64,000 nt of DNA from Obelidium mucronatum (lineage: Eukaryota > Chytridiomycota > Chytridiomycetes > Chytridiales > Chytriomycetaceae), in assembly GCA_025765595.1 (NCBI GenBank), contig JAIVFH010000084.1, positions 88,576 to 152,575 on the forward strand. The letters are read 5' to 3'. The position numbers were made by a program, and so were the translations under genes. Positions 22,609 to 33,787 of this stretch are shown here, in pieces. Each line of letters opens with the position of its first letter. Within the stretch, counting starts at the first letter, position 1. The notes under the pieces were generated by a model, which was not told the origin of the DNA, searched no databases, and worked only from the letters and a program-made list of their open reading frames with translations.

Positions 22609-23571
22609 ATGATTGGAGAAGGAAGAGCAAATGCGTTTCCGGAAACCTTCTTTGGGTAAGTGAGGTGCTAGATTGGCTTTTGCCCATTCGGCCAATGCCC
22701 GCTTGCTTGTGTCGGAGATGGGAAGTGGTGATGCTAATTTACGAACTCTAGATTCGTCCGCGACAAGTCAGATGCCTCGATACTAGTCGAGGCAGTCATC
22801 TCCGGGCGCCTGCAGGCCGTGTCGCACTTCCCGACCGAGCCGGGCGGCCTGCCGTTCCGCAGCGGGTCGCTGATTGTTTTCTGCGAGTCGAAGCGGGTCC
22901 GGTGGCGCGACGGCGGCCTGTGGACGACGTCGAAGGCCTCGGGCGACTTTCTGCTCTACCGCGAAGTTTGTCCGGACGACGGCGCGCTGCCTAGCGAACT
23001 CGAAGTCGAGGACAGCCTGGTGTTCACGACGCCGAACGTGCGGCCGCAGACCCGCCTGGTGCCAAACGGGATGGCAAAGCGCACTATTACGCTGATGGGC
23101 AGCGACGGCCTAAGATACAGAGTCATCGGGTACTTCCGCCCGCGAGACGTCGAGCACTACTACAGGCAGACGACACAGGTCCCGCTGGTGCATCTGCCGC
23201 TGCCAAGCGATATTCCGCATCTGTCGCAGCTGCAGCGGTTCAATGACCTTCCCCAGCAACAGCAGCAGCAGTATCACCATCAAGTACTGCCAAATCGCCC
23301 ATCACCTTCTTCTTCATCACACAGCACGCCAATACGCGGAAGCCCACAGACATTCAATGCACCATTACGCAGCATGCCGTCATCATCAAATTACTACCCA
23401 CCGCGCCCTGGTTGTCCTTGTGGCGGCCTTTCCGGCCTATCACATTGGGATTACCATAGAATAGACCCGATATGGATGACCTACCCTGTCATTCTCGCTC
23501 CAATCAATCGCAACTTTTCAGCAACTCAGCAATCACGGGAACCACATCAACAGTACTCATTCCATCAGTAG
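22609..23571 (+). CDS. WOPR-domain regulator W10 with GC-rich core
   Basis: Exons 22609-22655 and 22752-23571 give 288 residues. The only intron is the common ETFFG one; the start (MIGEGRANAFPETFFG) is the nearest in-frame ATG. WOPR segments are FVRDKSDASILVEAV, LPFRSGSLIVFCES, VRWRDGGLWTTSK, GDFLLYREV, VPNGMAKRTITLMGSDGLRYRV and GYFRPRDVEHYY. The tail ends CPCGGLSGLSHWDYH, then W..YPVILAPI. From 22752 to about 23240 the codons are strikingly GC-ending (GCG, CGC, GTC, CTG), unlike the tail and all neighbours. The compositional border lies inside one exon. Confidence 0.88.
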
Positions 23572-24199
23572 AACCTTACAAGAGACAAAAAAACGAGAAA
23601 GACGACTTTTTTTATATTCTTTTTATTTGGGCATGTTTTTCTTGTGTACTTAGTTTTTTTTTTGCTTTTGTTAGACTGTTTTTTGTTTTTTCTTTTGCAT
23701 ACCGTATACAATGAAGATTACTAAGTTAAGTTTTATGATCTTTGTTTTTCAGACCCGCAACATTGTATCGCCAAAACTGAATGGTATAATGTATGTATCA
23801 ATATATTGGAATATGGAATTCAATAATAGGATAGCGTTTCAAAGATAACACTGGTTCATCAAATTGAATATTTTTTCTCATTGCGTCATTGATTTTTTAG
23901 GGCTTGACCATACACTGATAAGGTGACAAATAAGAGTTGCGGGTCATCACAGTTGACCAGGGTCAGACCAAGACAAGTGGTTCAATTAAGTGAGTTATTT
24001 AACGCTAGCGGCCCTTGCTTTCCTGCACTTTGCAGTATGAAATATAAGTGCGTGGTGGCAAAATCAAAAAAATCTCGAAGGCACGCAAATTGGCACGCCA
24101 TTGATAAGCAAAAGTCTTATCATCTGAAAACCCTTGATAACGGGAGCATAAAAAAAAAGCAACCGAGGCAAAATCAAATCATCGACAACAGTATATACA
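23572..24199. other. Intergenic, W10-W11
   Basis: T-rich 3' flank of W10, then sequence without coding features. TATATACA lies directly before the W11 start codon. Confidence 0.55.
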
Positions 24200-25048
24200 A
24201 TGCAGCAGCCAACACCATCAATGCAACAGTCATCTGCAACACCACAATTCTTCAGCGACTATGTTTCCTCACTGACGTTATCTGGCCAGCGCTTTGAAAC
24301 ATTCTACGGACACGTCAACTCTGCACAAGACTGTAAACTACTGGTTGAGCAATGCATTGCAGGGAAACTGCCACTTCTCAGCAACAATAACTGCGTCGAT
24401 TCGAAACAGTTACGGATTCGAAGCGGCACAGTCATTGTCTTTGAAGAAGGAGCCATCAAAATTTTCCGAGACGGCGGGAAATGGAGTCTATCAAGAAGCA
24501 GGGGCCGATTCCTCATGTACCGCGAGATTGAACAGATTACAAGCAAGAACTTTCAGCAGATTCGACAGAGTTATAAAGAACCTCCTGAATTCCAAACTAG
24601 TGGACTTCGACCAAATACACGGTTGGTAGTCAATGGTCTTGTGAAACGGACAGCCACAGTTATGGGGTCGAATGGGAAGTCGTTTCGCATCGTTGCCTAC
24701 TTTTATCCCAAAGATGTGGATCCACTCAATCCTCGGGCTCACTTGGATACGCCTTCCAAGTTGGCGTTACGTAAAACTACACCTTTGGTAGTGTGCCGTT
24801 CTCCCACTCCAGAATTTGTGTTGAAATCGCATAATTCAAGCCCAACCATCGTGCCGCTGTCTCCAGCACCTGAGTCTGAGCGGTCCACACCGCATTTACA
24901 GTACCATGTCAAGCATCCATTCACGTCGCATCAAGCTGTAGCACCTGGCCTCCCGCATTTATCAAGTATTGGGGTAATGCTTTTAACGTTGGATGGTTCA
25001 CCAAACTGGCTGAATGAACCCGTCCACTTGAAACCATTACGTCTTTGA
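24200..25048 (+). CDS. WOPR-domain regulator W11, intronless
   Basis: Single open frame of 282 residues from ATG 24200. ETFYGHVNSAQDCKLLVEQC, LRIRSGTVIVFEEG, IKIFRDGGKWSLSR and RFLMYREIE form the first WOPR half (about residues 33-113). LVVNGLVKRTATVMGSNGKSFRI and AYFYPKDVDPL form the second (about 136-178). All intron sites used by paralogs are uninterrupted, consistent with gene conversion by a cDNA or with a retrocopy; I see no poly-A tail or target duplication. The C-terminus lost the Cys part of the module but keeps NWLNEPVHLKPL. Confidence 0.88.
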   Translation: MQQPTPSMQQSSATPQFFSDYVSSLTLSGQRFETFYGHVNSAQDCKLLVEQCIAGKLPLLSNNNCVDSKQLRIRSGTVIVFEEGAIKIFRDGGKWSLSRSRGRFLMYREIEQITSKNFQQIRQSYKEPPEFQTSGLRPNTRLVVNGLVKRTATVMGSNGKSFRIVAYFYPKDVDPLNPRAHLDTPSKLALRKTTPLVVCRSPTPEFVLKSHNSSPTIVPLSPAPESERSTPHLQYHVKHPFTSHQAVAPGLPHLSSIGVMLLTLDGSPNWLNEPVHLKPLRL

Positions 25049-25545
25049 TTTCATTTTTTTTCAAGTTAGTTTTTAATATTTTGAATCGCTTTAATGGTAT
25101 AATTGCAATAGAATCTTTGATTGTGACTTGTTTGTGTGACCTTAGATAGCGAGTTTGAATTGGTATTGAATTGGTGTCTTCTCTGCGAAGCAACACGCAT
25201 CTGGATGCACCTTTGTCTGATGCGATACTTAAACAATTGTCAGCAAGAAAAAAAAGCCTGTTGTGATGAGGGTACCTCCCAACCAAAGATCAAGATAACT
25301 GCCCCCACCCAGACAAAACAAAAACCTCATATGGAAAAAAAACAGACACCTCAAAAACAAAAGAAAAAGAAAGCAGAACCTGAAATAACACCAACACTGA
25401 GAACTTTATCTCCACTTTTCGTCTCGTTAGATTAAATTTCTTGGAGGAGCGCTTCAACGACTTTACTTTTTTGAAAAAACAGAAGCAAACAAAAAAAAAA
25501 AAGTTGCTGTGTTCAAGCCCGAGAAACCCAACCACTTCTTGCCAA
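25049..25545. other. Intergenic, W11-W12
   Basis: A-rich with polypurine runs (25320-25375); no gene recognised. Confidence 0.55.
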
Positions 25546-26387
25546 ATGGCTCAGTTCAACTACCAGCCGCCGCCGCAACAATCGTATCCGTACGAAGCAA
25601 GTGGATTACCGCTGGCTACTCAGAGCGGAAACCAGTCTCAGCCAAGCGGATCATGGCACAACCACCACCACCAGCGGCAGCAGCCTATCACTCCCCAATA
25701 CCCCCCCTCCCAGACTCACTATGCTCCTCAGGGCCACACTGGTCACCACCAAAGTTCATCCAATCAGTCGAGTAGCTCGCATCTGTCGCAGCAGCAACCT
25801 CACGCCACTGCCAATGCTCGCTTCTATCCTCCCCAGCAACATTCGACCCCTCAACCAACTCAGCCGACTTCGAGCCAGCAATCAGAGACGTTCTATGGGT
25901 GAGTTTTTGTCGATAGAAGGAGGACATTTATTTTATATGGGGAGATGGATCCTGAAACCCGGCCTGGGAGACTTTATCAGCTTTTAATTGATAAGACTTA
26001 ACTTACTGATACCAAACAAAAAAAAACCCCCCACCACAGATTCGTCAAGGACGAAATAGACGCCAAAATCCTCATTGAAGCGTGCGTAAACAAGGAACTG
26101 CCATTAATCCCCGACATCCCATGCGGCGGGGAAGGTGCCTCCTCAGGAAAAGTCTACGTCTTTTGTGAATCAAGCTCACAGATTTTGAAGATGCGGTGGC
26201 GGGATGGTTTGCATTGGTCGAGTTCGCGGATTTCGGGGAATTTTTTGTTGTATCGGGAAGTAGAGTCGACGGATGTTCCGACGAATGTACAACGGGCGCA
26301 GGAGAAGGAGGCTACGGCGCTGTTTACGACGAGTAGTTTGAGGCCTTATACTCGATTGATACCCAATGGTGAGGGCTTTTGGATTTC

Positions 26388-26418
<31 letters not shown>

Positions 26419-27037
26419 CGATCGGAGGCTAAATTTCTATATGTTCAGGATTGGCAAAACGGACGATTAGTTTAACAGGATCCGATGGCCTTCGTTATAG
26501 GTAATTAGATTGTGTCACTCGAGGCGAACTACCCTAACTTTTTTTTCTATACACAGAGTCATCAACTACTTTTACCCAAAGTTTGTTGAACATCATTACG
26601 CGCCTCCAAATCTTCGACAAATCTTTGACCCGAATGCTCGCGGTATGCTTCAGATGCCGTCTCAGGTGCCGCACCTCCAAAAATACAATACCAGCAGTCA
26701 ACCGGCAACAAAATCGAATTCTACAGCTGGCGCAGCAACATCATCAAATATACAATCAGATTCAATGGAAACCCTTGCGCCTCAATCCCACGCCATGCGA
26801 AACAGTCCCCAAAACACTGCCATCAGGCTACCGCCGCTGGAAAATAACAGGAGTCAAACATCACAGTATTTACCAGTTCGACCAGATGTCCAGCAACAGC
26901 ACTTTCATCAACATCAGCCTTTATATCCAGGAATAAGAGAACTATCCAAGGCGTTCGAGGGGAATCCGAATTGGGCAGAGTCGCCTGTTATATTGGCGCC
27001 GCTGCTCCTACAAGGAGTGAAGTGGGGAGATCGATAG
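25546..27037 (+). CDS. WOPR-domain regulator W12, complete
   Basis: Exons 25546-25898, 26040-26368, 26449-26500 and 26557-27037 give 404 residues. A His/Gln/Ser-rich leader of about 112 residues precedes ETFYG. Core: FVKDEIDAKILIEAC, GKVYVFCESS, KMRWRDGLHWSSSR, NFLLYREVE, SLRPYTRLIPNG, LAKRTISLTGSDGLRYR, INYFYPKFVEHHY. Introns lie at the ETFYG and RYR sites plus a private one inside IPNG-LAKRT, which contains an uninterrupted run of 30 T. The tail lacks CxCGG but keeps W..SPVILAPL. Confidence 0.87.
26389..26418. repeat. Poly-T tract of 30 bases inside the second intron of W12
   Basis: Uninterrupted T homopolymer lying 30 bases upstream of the 3' splice site at 26448. Such a tract is slippage-prone, so its true length may differ from the assembly. 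Confidence 0.9.
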
Positions 27038-27445
27038 ATTTATGTACTATACGAAAAATAAATAAAATGGGGAAGAATTAAACAGTGAATGATGATCGTT
27101 TTTTTCTTTTTCATTTCATCGTTGGGCTTGTGGTTTGGCTTGTGGGAGTCGACTGTCTTGACATTTATCTGAGGCCCAAGAATATACACACAGGCAGATG
27201 CGTCGAATCTCAAAAGCATGTGAAATGCCAGATTGGCAGTTAATGAAATACAAATCAGCACGGACCAAAGCACGGATCCCGAAAAAAAAATTTTGCATGT
27301 TTTCGCTGATGCAATCGCACGTGCCCCTTCCTGTGCAATTTCGTAATGCCCACGCCCCTCAAATATAAAAATCTAGCGAAAAGACAAGGAGCTACATTTT
27401 TCCCCCCTCCTTTTCAGCACTCCTCTTGGCGGACCCAAAAAAAAT
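27038..27445. other. Intergenic, W12-W13
   Basis: No gene seen; short frames only. Confidence 0.55.
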
Positions 27446-28662
27446 ATGACCATCGACACAACAAACGCACCAAAAGAAACCTGGTTTGGTTTCGTCAAGG
27501 ACCGAACAGATGCATTGCTCCTGATCAATGCTTGCTACTCGGGAACCCTTCAACCAATTACACTACCGTTTAATTCAATGTGCCTTCGGATCAGAAGTGG
27601 TTCCGTGGTGGTTACGGTTCAAAAGAATGACAATCAAAACTACTGTTTCAGATGGAGAGACAACCTTCATTGGACTGCTTCCAAGCTCACGGATAACTTT
27701 ATGCTCTATGTATGTATATTTCGTTATTATATTTTTGCACGTGCGGAATGATACTTTATGACGTATCCGACCGTGTTAATTCCTCATACCATCCCATGGA
27801 ACTAAAACATTATCTGTATTCTTTTCTTCAGCGCCAAGTCCTTCATGTCAACCAGAAGGTCAAGTCACGCCAAAATACAATCAACAAATCCTGCCGATTC
27901 CACAATGGAAGTCTTCGCAGCAAGTCCGAGCTAATCGCCGACGGCCTTGCCAAGCGGTCATGGGGAACCGTTGGACCCGATGGCTTCTACTACCGCGTCA
28001 CCCACTACTTTTACCCGGACCATGTCGAGCATTTTTATAATGGCGGGGAAAAGAGTGCATCTGCACCTGCCTTCCAGCGGCCGTGTGATATTCCCATGTT
28101 TGAGCAGTACAAGGAAATCGCGGCTGAGCAGTTTCGTGTTTTGGAGTCCAAGCCGGCGTCGCCAAAACAGAAGGAGCTTGCCTTGCCGGCAGAAGCTGTC
28201 GCTTTTGAACCTGTTGTTGCAAAGTACAACGGGTCTGTTGTTCCACAGCCACCACCACCACCACAACAACAACGGGTCGATGCTGATGAGCAAAGACGCG
28301 GTTCAGTTGCTTCCTTGAAAAGTGCCTCTACAACCAAGGCCAGCAAAGCTGTTCCAAAGAGGCTGCAACAGGCAAAGCAGGTTATTCCACTTGAGCACGT
28401 GACGCGTCATGAAAGCATTCACCACCAACGCCAACAACAACCAACCTACCACCCCCAAGCTCAACCATCTCATCAACGGCACAGCCAACACTACCAGCAA
28501 TCACATTCCTTCTACAGCCATTCAACACAATCTTCATCACATCATAGCCATTCCAAAACGTGCGGATGCGGGCCTCTGCCGTCTTTGTTGCGTAGCATCG
28601 ACCGATTCCCACGGTTTGATGAGCGTAGCCTTATTTTACCGCCGTTGAGAGTTGTGGCGTGA
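27446..28662 (+). CDS. WOPR-domain regulator W13, complete
   Basis: Exons 27446-27709 and 27832-28662 give 364 residues. First half: ETWFGFVKDRTDALLLINAC, LRIRSGSVVVTVQKN, CFRWRDNLHWTASK, NFMLYRQV. The single intron sits between Tyr and Arg of LYR in phase 0, a site also seen in W15. Second half: LIADGLAKRSWGTVGPDGFYYRV, HYFYPDHVEHFY. The tail is rich in Gln, His and Ser. It ends CGCGPLPSLLRSI, then RSLILPPL, a variant of the array's C-terminal module in which the Trp is replaced. Confidence 0.86.
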
Positions 28663-29197
28663 ACTTTTTTACTTTGGAACCCTCTTTTCTCTTTTGCTAC
28701 TCATGTTGTTGCTCCTTATGTATACCACGCCGTGTTGTTTCGGTGGATTAATTTTTTTTCTGTTGCTTTGTGGTTTTTGTATAGTTGAGCAAAGAATAAA
28801 TAACGTTCATAAATATATCTACAACCACTGCTTACAGATCCGTTTGTTTCTGTTATAGTGGGATCTGCATGCGTTGTTAATTTTTCTTGCTGCAAGTTTC
28901 TCCCTGCTATCACTTTTTTTTGGACATACTGGCTTGGCTTGTACCTTGGGCTGAACGTACCTTGGGCTGAACGCGTTGAAGGCACAACATCCCAGACAGA
29001 TACAAATCAGAAAAGTAGACAAAATAGCCGATTCTCATTAGCTGTATATAGATTTAACTGCTGCAGAAGTTTCACAAAGGATTCCATCAGTTGAGATTTT
29101 TTTGTTTGTGGAGATCAGATTTCTGTTCGGAGATCATTCAGGGGGGTCATTTTTTAAAAGTGGCTACCCCCCCTTAACTTTTCTTTACTCTAACCAA
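28663..29197. other. Intergenic, W13-W14
   Basis: T-rich 3' flank, then the 16-bp tandem duplication; no gene seen. Confidence 0.55.
28942..28973. repeat. Perfect 16-bp tandem duplication
   Basis: TACCTTGGGCTGAACG occurs twice without spacer in the W13-W14 intergenic region. Confidence 0.95.
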
Positions 29198-30281
29198 ATG
29201 ACTAACAATGCCAACATGAGACCGGCACCCCAGCGGTTGACCACGCAACCAAACTACGACTTTGAAACTTTCTACGGTAAATATGCTTTAATTTGGGTGT
29301 TGCTCTCCCACACTATCAAAATAAAAAGGTGGTTCTTTCCTTTGTTAAATGACTCGTGTGTTTTTTTCTTTACAGGATGGATTCAAAATCGGGCTGATGC
29401 GTTCTTGGTTATTGAAGCTTGTGTTACGGGAATGTTGCATCCTGTCATGCCCTATATGCATACAAGCACTGAAATCCGAAGCGGATCAGTTGTAGTCTTT
29501 ACGCAACGGTCGACGGATGTCAACTCGATTCGATGGAGGGTGAGTGAGGAAAAATAACGAGGGGCGACCAAATTTCGAGTTAACCTGTAAACAAAAAAAA
29601 CAGGATGGTCGAAATTGGACAACTTCAAAGCTTTCGGAAAACTTTTTGCTGTACAGAGAGACGGAGCCGAAAGGAAGTCCGTATCGTGGCCCGGAAACCT
29701 GTGCACTCTTTCCTGCTGGAAGCCTGAGACCCAACACTCAATTGGTCCCTGATGGAATGTGCAAACGGACAATGTGAAATAATTATGATATATATAGACT
29801 ATATATGTTGTTCTAATCTCCCTCTTTTTTTTGGTCTAGAACTTTGACTGGGAGCGATGGCTTGAGATATCGTGTGATAAGCTACTTTAAACCCAAAGAC
29901 GTTGAGCATCGCGTTTCAAGAAAACGAGCAACTCTAGGCCTTGGATTGAAAACTCCTTCGGAATTACACGAATTTGATGAAATCAAGCGGGTTTTAGCTT
30001 CAAGGGACCAGATTCTTTCAAATTCGCCAAACAACCAATTAGATTCAAGCACGTCCCCAAATTCAAGACTGCCAGGAATATCTGCTTTAATTAAGGAGAA
30101 TTCAATGCCTGAGACACTATATAGGATGCGGTATCAAGGCAGGTTGGAAACGTTTGGTTGTAGTTGCGGTGGACTTGGCGGGCTTCATCCATTTGATTAC
30201 TTCCGTCGAGATCCGTCTTGGCTCAATGAACCGGTTATTCTTGCCCCTTTGTGGGTGACGCACTATTTTTTAAAGAATTAG
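29198..30281 (+). CDS. WOPR-domain regulator W14, complete
   Basis: Exons 29198-29276, 29376-29539, 29604-29773 and 29840-30281 give 284 residues. Introns are at the ETFYG and RWR sites and inside KRT-I; the last is otherwise found only in W9. Core: GWIQNRADAFLVIEAC, EIRSGSVVVFTQRS, IRWRDGRNWTTSK, NFLLYRETE, SLRPNTQLVPDGMCKRT, LTGSDGLRYRV, SYFKPKDVEH. The C-terminal module is one of the clearest: CSCGGLGGLHPFDYF, then W..EPVILAPL. Confidence 0.88.
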
Positions 30282-30658
30282 AATGTAATTTATGGGAATA
30301 CAGTCCAAATCTTATCACGAAATAATTAAGTATTATTGACACGTGTTAGAATCTGCTTTATCAGACCATTTCTATTTCTTTATAAATTGAGGCTGGAATA
30401 GATAAAGAATTAAGCTTGGCTGATTGGTGTACCCACATCTTACCGTAAGATTCGAAACGCTGCAGAAAGGAAAAAAAGAAAGAACTATTTTAAACCTTAA
30501 ACACTAACCATTTTAGTTGGTCTTCATTTCTGACTGATTACTGTCTGAAACCGCAGGGGGCACACCCAGCTGACTGAAACTCAAAAAAGGAAGAAACTCT
30601 TCCTGAAACAAACAGTCCATCAGGCTTCATTTGTAAACGTCTACAACTGTCAAGAACA
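30282..30658. other. Intergenic, W14-W15
   Basis: AT-rich, no coding signal. Confidence 0.55.
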
Positions 30659-31757
30659 ATGCCGGCGAACGACTCTGAATCCTTGATACAGCCCGGCACC
30701 ATACAGCAGAGTGGGTTGCTAGAACTTGAAGCGTTCAAAAAAGCAGAGACTTCAACATCCTACCCTCCAAGTCCGGAGCATACAAACGATTGCCGGATTG
30801 AGACGTTTTTTGGCTTTGTTAAGGACAGTTTCGATGCGAAACTTGTGGTTGAAGCATGTGTGCAAGGTCTGGCCTCCTTTTTCCACTTGCGACTGTTCTT
30901 AACACTGAATTGCAAATAGGCTTATTGAAAACGATCCAACAGATTCCTTCTGGGATATCCCCGAAAATTCGATCAGGAACGACTGTAGTTATTCAAGATC
31001 AGATTGGGAATACTGGATGGAGGGATGGCCGAAACTGGAGCTGTTCCACACAAGAGCGGGATGCTGATGGGTTCCAGTTATACGTGAGTCGAAAACGAAA
31101 AGCAGATTACCTGGAACTAATCATTGTCAAAATCAGCGGGAAGTAGAATCAGACACACTTCCTTCAAACCATCGAGGACGACCGATGAGACGAGAAAGGA
31201 GCCCTCTCTTCTCAGTAACCCATACTCGACCTGGATCTCGTCTCATTGTGAATGGGATGGCAAAAAGAATTATTCACATAACTGGCAGTGATAATTGCCG
31301 ATACAAGGTCATCAATTATTTTCATGTGTGCCATGTCCAACATTACTATCTGGTCGACAACAGCTCGGATTCTAAAACTCGGTATCGAGGTTCTGGCCCA
31401 TTGAGGACACCTACTGAACTCCCTGGATATTCAAAGATTCGAGCGGTGTTACTTTTGAATGGGGAACGGTTTCGGAAACCGTTTCCCATTTGTAAACGAG
31501 AAAAGAAGAAGGCAGTTGAACAAGTAACGGCAGCTATTGAAGTTTTGAAAGAAATCAGGCCAGTGAGGGTTTTGGCTGTAAATGAGTTGAAGGCTGAAAA
31601 AAGTGGAGGGCACCCTTTGGTCTTGAGATTTCAAGCAGAGGGGGCACGATATGGTGGAACGGGGATGCAACAAGCAATATCATTGTTTCAGCAAAACCCC
31701 GATTGGGCCGAAGCGCCAGTTCTCTTGCCACCTCTTGGCACAAGTGGCGATAGTTAA
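30659..31757 (+). CDS. WOPR-domain regulator W15, complete
   Basis: Exons 30659-30866, 30920-31083 and 31137-31757 give 330 residues. The first intron (53 nt, donor GTCTGG) is at a private site after EACVQ; the second is at the phase-0 LY-R site shared with W13. First half: ETFFGFVKDSFDAKLVVEAC, KIRSGTTVVIQDQ, TGWRDGRNWSCST, FQLYREVES. Second half: SRLIVNGMAKRIIHITGSDNCRYKV, NYFHVCHVQHYY. It shares RGSGPLRTPTE wording with W16 (RGPLQTPSE). The tail lacks CxCGG but ends W..APVLLPPL. Confidence 0.86.
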
Positions 31758-32001
31758 AAGTTGTACAAAAAAACGAGTTCGAATAAAGCATCAGTCCAAC
31801 CTTATTTCCGTCTGACAAACTCCTTTGAAACACTCTCGAAACTCGCAGGATTCAAATGTAAAATCACGAATGAATTTTCTCCAAATGACAAGTGGAGATG
31901 GCCACAAAAGCCCACTACGAAAAAGGAGGCAGAAAAATCGAGTCAACAAAAAATCGAATTTTGTGCCCTGTTGCCTTCTTTCGCTGATAACTGTCAAAGC
32001 A

Positions 32002-33266
32002 ATGCTCTCTCCAACACTGTCAACGCAAGCGGCTTCCTTTGACTTTGGAGTGAATATGGTCCAGTCGCCATTGGAGGCACTTTGTCCTGTCAGAGGGGTC
32101 GTGACCAGCCCTTCTAGGTCTGATGAGTTCAAACCCACATCGACAGCTGAACCAGTTCGTATCGAGACTTATTTTGGGTATGCACAGTCCCCCTTCGCAA
32201 TCTTAGCTCGTCTTAACCTTTTGCAATGCCACCAGATTTGTGGAAAAGACTGTCGATGCCTATTTTCTGGTCGAGGCCTGTGTTTCTGGAACTCTTCCCT
32301 GTGTCAGAGAACCAATTCGCCAGCCAATGCTTCCTGTGCGAAGTGGCAGTGTCATTGTATTCGAACTGACTGATAATGACAAGAAGATGAAATGGAATGT
32401 GCGTATACGATCACCACCCAAACAACTTCCAAATCTCCAAACTAAACATTATTCTCTGTTAATTATATAGGACGGAAAACAATGGTCCATTGCAACCAAG
32501 GAAGGCAGCTTTGTTTACACCAGGTACCATATTTGACATAATCTATTTATAATCATTCCAAAACTTGTTAACTGAAAAATGCCAATTAATAATCTCGAAA
32601 CAATACAGAGAGGTCGAACCAACCAATTCCAAAGTCCACGCACGAGCTACTCAGCGAGAAAAAAGCAATCTCTTTGTGTCATGCAAAGTGAGACCTGATA
32701 CCAAACTGATCCCCAACGGCCTTGTCCGCCGATGCATCTCCATGAATGGAAGCGATGGAAAACGATACCGAGTGCTGTCGTATTTTTACCCTTGCCATGT
32801 CCAGCAATTTTATGTGTCTGCGGGCAAGACCCGTTGGGGGCGTGGCCCTTTGCAGACCCCTTCTGAACAGCCGAAATTCGAGCGCTTCATTAAGCAATGG
32901 ATTGCCTTCAACTTTGCGAAAAAGCAAAAGCAAAAGATGGAGGACGAGTTGTCGCCTTTGCCGCCAAGTATTATCCCGCTTGATATGCGTGCTCCACAAC
33001 AGGGTGTGCCAGTGGATGATTGGGACCGTTTGGAGCAGTTGCAGAAAACTCAACCTCAAGAACAAGAGTGCATTAAAACTGTTGGTACTGTCGAGGCTGG
33101 TCCATTGACGCCATCTGTTTCTCCAGCGCATCAGAAACAAACAGAATCTTCATCGCGAAAGAGAACTTACTCTGTCATGAATGGAGCCGTTGATGGCATT
33201 CCTACACCCATTCAATCGCTCGATGCTGTTGATTCTTTACTGCTGCTTGCACAGCAATCTAATTGA
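32002..33266 (+). CDS. WOPR-domain regulator W16, variant-tail subgroup
   Basis: Exons 32002-32177, 32236-32398, 32471-32523 and 32609-33266 give 349 residues; ATG 32056 is an alternative start. The three introns occupy the ETYFG, RW(R/N) and YR sites. Core: FVEKTVDAYFLVEAC, LPVRSGSVIVFELT, KMKWNDGKQWSIATK, SFVYTREVE, KLIPNGLVRRCISMNGSDGKRYRV, SYFYPCHVQQFY. RWRDG is changed to KWNDG. The tail differs from upstream copies. KFERFIKQWIAF, DELSPLPPSIIPLD and PVDDWD replace the Cys/Trp module, as in W17 and W18. Confidence 0.86.
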
Positions 33267-33787
33267 ATATACGTTCCCGCTTCTCCTTTTTTCAAAAAAG
33301 GAACTAATCTCTATAATATTCTCAGCCTGTTTTTTTTTTATTCACTCCGTTTTTTTTTTCTTTTACGTGTTTTTTCTTCTCGTTTTCAGCATTTTCCCGA
33401 ATTGTTAAAATTAATAGAATCCCTTTAATATTGGAGAAATGAGTGCGCTGTTTAAATTATTTTGAAAGTTCAACTGTCATGACCCGTTTGATGTCAGGGC
33501 GGCATATTACTAATCACATCATGCTTTTTGAACCTTTTGCGACAATCACGTCGCATTGCCTGTCTCCAGGGTTATTTCAAACGTTCATTTTGAGTCAGGG
33601 AATCTAACAAGTAGTTTAGAGCTTATTGGTGCTTCTGAAACAGATGTAATTTTCAATTGAGGGTACAAAGAGATTTTGGCTTGAGATCTAGCAACCATTA
33701 AAGCCTCTTGCAACAAAAGCAGCGACACTGCCACTCGGTCGATCGGGGTCTTTTTCATTGGTATTACTGCAAGACAAGATTGACAAT
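33267..33787. other. Intergenic, W16-W17
   Basis: Long T-rich stretch at 33325-33390; no gene seen. Confidence 0.55.

Noticed and set aside
27958..28346. Several minus-strand frames over 85 codons opposite W13
   Set aside because: All are shadows of a low-complexity coding tail.
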